Below are positions 5,822 to 7,238 of a DNA stretch of 7,238 bases, piece after piece; position 1 is the stretch's first letter, and every line of letters begins with the position of its first letter. Origin of the DNA: JBFHES01 sp041584015 (GTDB lineage: Bacteria; Bacteroidota; Bacteroidia; Bacteroidales; M50B96); assembly GCA_041584015.1 (NCBI GenBank), contig JBFHES010000232.1, forward strand, positions 1 through 7,238, written 5' to 3'. The position numbers and the translations under genes are program-made. The notes beneath the pieces are model-generated. The model saw nothing but the letters and a program-made list of their open reading frames with translations, was not told the origin of the DNA and made no database searches.

Positions 5822-7238
5822 ATGGATAATCAGGAAGATGTAATAAAACTATTAATTGACTTCGATAAGCGAGCTGGATCGCTTGATATATCTGAGCTGG
5901 TTGAACAAACAATTAAATACATTGCTGATAAGTTTAGTTTAAGCAGATTGTCTATTGAATTATTTCAAGATGCGCCTTGTGGCTTGTTAATTAGAAATGT
6001 TACAGAAGAAGTAGATGGCTTGAATACTGGACAGTTAATCCCATTAAGTAATGAACGTTTTATTGCGCTAAAATCTCAACTTGCGCCAAATTATTGCCCC
6101 TCATTAGCAGATCATTGCTCAGATAGTGTAACTATGAAAAGGCTGGCAGCAGGTGGTATCAAGTCTTTTTTTACCATTCCTTTGGTTATGAAGGGTGCAG
6201 TTCTGGGATATTTAAATGCCGGATCCAGAAAACTAGATGGCATTCCTGAAAATGATCGTGATTTACTTTTGCTAATTGCCCCAAGGCTAGCACAGGCCAT
6301 TCATAATTCAATGCTTTATGAAAAACTTCACGAGAGTGATTCTAAATTTAAAAGTCTGGTAAATTCCATCGATGATCTGATTTTTGTGCTGGACAGTAAT
6401 CATAGAATTACCGCTTATTATGCAGATAAAGACCAGCTTTATCTAAAACCCGAGGAGTTTCTAGGAAAACGGGTGAGTGAGATTATGCCGCCGGATGTTG
6501 CTGCAAAGCTAGAGGACGCTATAAATAGACTTAAAACTGGTGGACGTGTTGAGTTTGAGTATAGCCTGAATATGAATAATAAAGTTAGCTGGTATTCCAT
6601 TAGCTTGTCGTCCATATTTGATAATGGTACTTATCAAGGTGTAGCTGCAGTAGCCAGAGACATTACAGAAAAGAAAGAAATAGAGTTTAATTTAAAGAAG
6701 AGCGAAGAAATATACAATACTATTTTGGAAGATTCCTATGCAGGAATAGTACAGATCAACATGGAGATGGAAATATGCTATGTGAATGACAACATAGTGA
6801 AACTCTTTGGATATAGTAAGGAAGAGTTGATTGGTGAAAACTTTCTTAAGTTTTTAGATGATGATACAGCCGCACTAATGAAAATCCGGATGGAGATGAG
6901 AAAAGCAGGTGAGCTGCTACCTCCTTTTGTTGAAATGCCAATTACCAGAAAAGACGGAGCGGTACGGTGGATTGAAAATCGCACGTCGATAATTAATAAG
7001 GTAAACGGTGAACGGGTAAGCATGTCGCAGATGTTAGATATTACAGAGCGTAAAGAAGCTGAACGCGAATTAATAGAAACTTTACAGCGACAGGATTTGG
7101 TTCTTAATGCAGTACCGCTTGCCTTTTATACAGCCGATCCGAATAATGATATGGCAACCACCTGGATTAGTGAGCAAATTGAAGGCTTGATTGGTTTTAA
7201 ATCAGAGGTTCTAACTACTAGTAATACTTTCTGGCGTT
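5822..7238 (+). CDS. GAF-PAS-PAS-PAS sensor protein, probable histidine kinase (3' end outside window)
   Basis: An open frame of 472 codons starts at ATG 5822 and runs off the right edge without a stop. An in-frame TAA at 5795 with no other ATG between fixes this start. No signal peptide or membrane helix is seen, so it is a cytosolic sensor. Residues about 19-170 form a GAF domain: the segment SLDISELVEQTIKYIADKF, then GGIKSFFTIPLVMKGAVLGYLNAGS and a closing helix. PAS1 covers about 174-283 (IDDLIFVLDSNHRI, FLGKRVSEIMPP, RDITEKKE). PAS2 covers about 294-409 (CYVNDNIVKLFGYSKEELIGENF, DGAVRWIENRTS, DITERKEAE). PAS3 starts near 420 (FYTADPNND, EGLIGF) and is cut off. GAF Cys92 and Cys99 with His98 are possible ligand or redox residues, which is speculative. 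Most such proteins end in HisKA/HATPase domains, but a cyclase or phosphatase output is possible. Confidence 0.85.
   Translation, partial: MDNQEDVIKLLIDFDKRAGSLDISELVEQTIKYIADKFSLSRLSIELFQDAPCGLLIRNVTEEVDGLNTGQLIPLSNERFIALKSQLAPNYCPSLADHCSDSVTMKRLAAGGIKSFFTIPLVMKGAVLGYLNAGSRKLDGIPENDRDLLLLIAPRLAQAIHNSMLYEKLHESDSKFKSLVNSIDDLIFVLDSNHRITAYYADKDQLYLKPEEFLGKRVSEIMPPDVAAKLEDAINRLKTGGRVEFEYSLNMNNKVSWYSISLSSIFDNGTYQGVAAVARDITEKKEIEFNLKKSEEIYNTILEDSYAGIVQINMEMEICYVNDNIVKLFGYSKEELIGENFLKFLDDDTAALMKIRMEMRKAGELLPPFVEMPITRKDGAVRWIENRTSIINKVNGERVSMSQMLDITERKEAERELIETLQRQDLVLNAVPLAFYTADPNNDMATTWISEQIEGLIGFKSEVLTTSNTFWR

Noticed and set aside
5818..5829. Three-codon open frame ATG-TAT-GGA-TAA overlapping the sensor start
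   Set aside because: It could be a leader or coupling peptide, but a three-codon frame is expected by chance and there is no supporting structure.
6112..7023. Minus-strand open frames at 6112-6300 and 6778-7023
   Set aside because: They are antisense to the continuous GAF-PAS frame, which has clear domain sequence along its whole length.

Overview
The window looks like chromosomal DNA from a member of the Bacteroidota, possibly an AT-rich marine or soil Cytophagales-type species; the exact lineage is a guess. The signs are two tandem DUF4252 proteins behind an ECF sigma factor, short single-pass anti-sigma-like protein architecture, signal peptides ending in 'AQ', a PorT-like eight-stranded outer-membrane barrel, absence of clear Shine-Dalgarno sequences, and a terminator whose A and T tracts lie inside the stem.

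Layout. Positions 1-3753 hold one tightly packed minus-strand block, read from right to left: ECF sigma factor (3753-3244), single-pass membrane protein that is probably its anti-sigma factor (3266-2835), two secreted DUF4252 paralogues (2799-2272 and 2288-1794), an ABC ATPase (1791-895) and its six-helix ABC-2 type permease (902-72). Genes overlap by 8 to 23 bp or are 2 to 35 bp apart, which strongly suggests one transcript. A weak hairpin with a U-tract lies past the last gene. The DNA in front of the sigma gene carries five CGAAA/TTTCG pentamers within 56 bp and a possible ECF-type promoter. The reading offered here is an envelope-signal regulon in which the sigma factor drives its own operon, the membrane protein holds it inactive, and the DUF4252 pair and the ABC exporter are effectors or sensors.

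Positions 3874-3904 form a strong terminator hairpin for the next minus-strand gene, an outer-membrane beta-barrel protein (4561-3956). Further right is a minus-strand radical SAM protein of unknown function with a CX4CX2C cluster motif (5568-4678).

A 253-bp divergent intergenic region with a 20-bp near-palindrome separates this from the only plus-strand gene, which begins at 5822 and runs off the right edge. It encodes a cytosolic sensor with GAF-PAS-PAS-PAS order, most likely the N-terminal half of a hybrid or simple histidine kinase. No stretch longer than 300 bp is without a gene. No tRNA, rRNA, CRISPR, insertion sequence or phage feature was seen.
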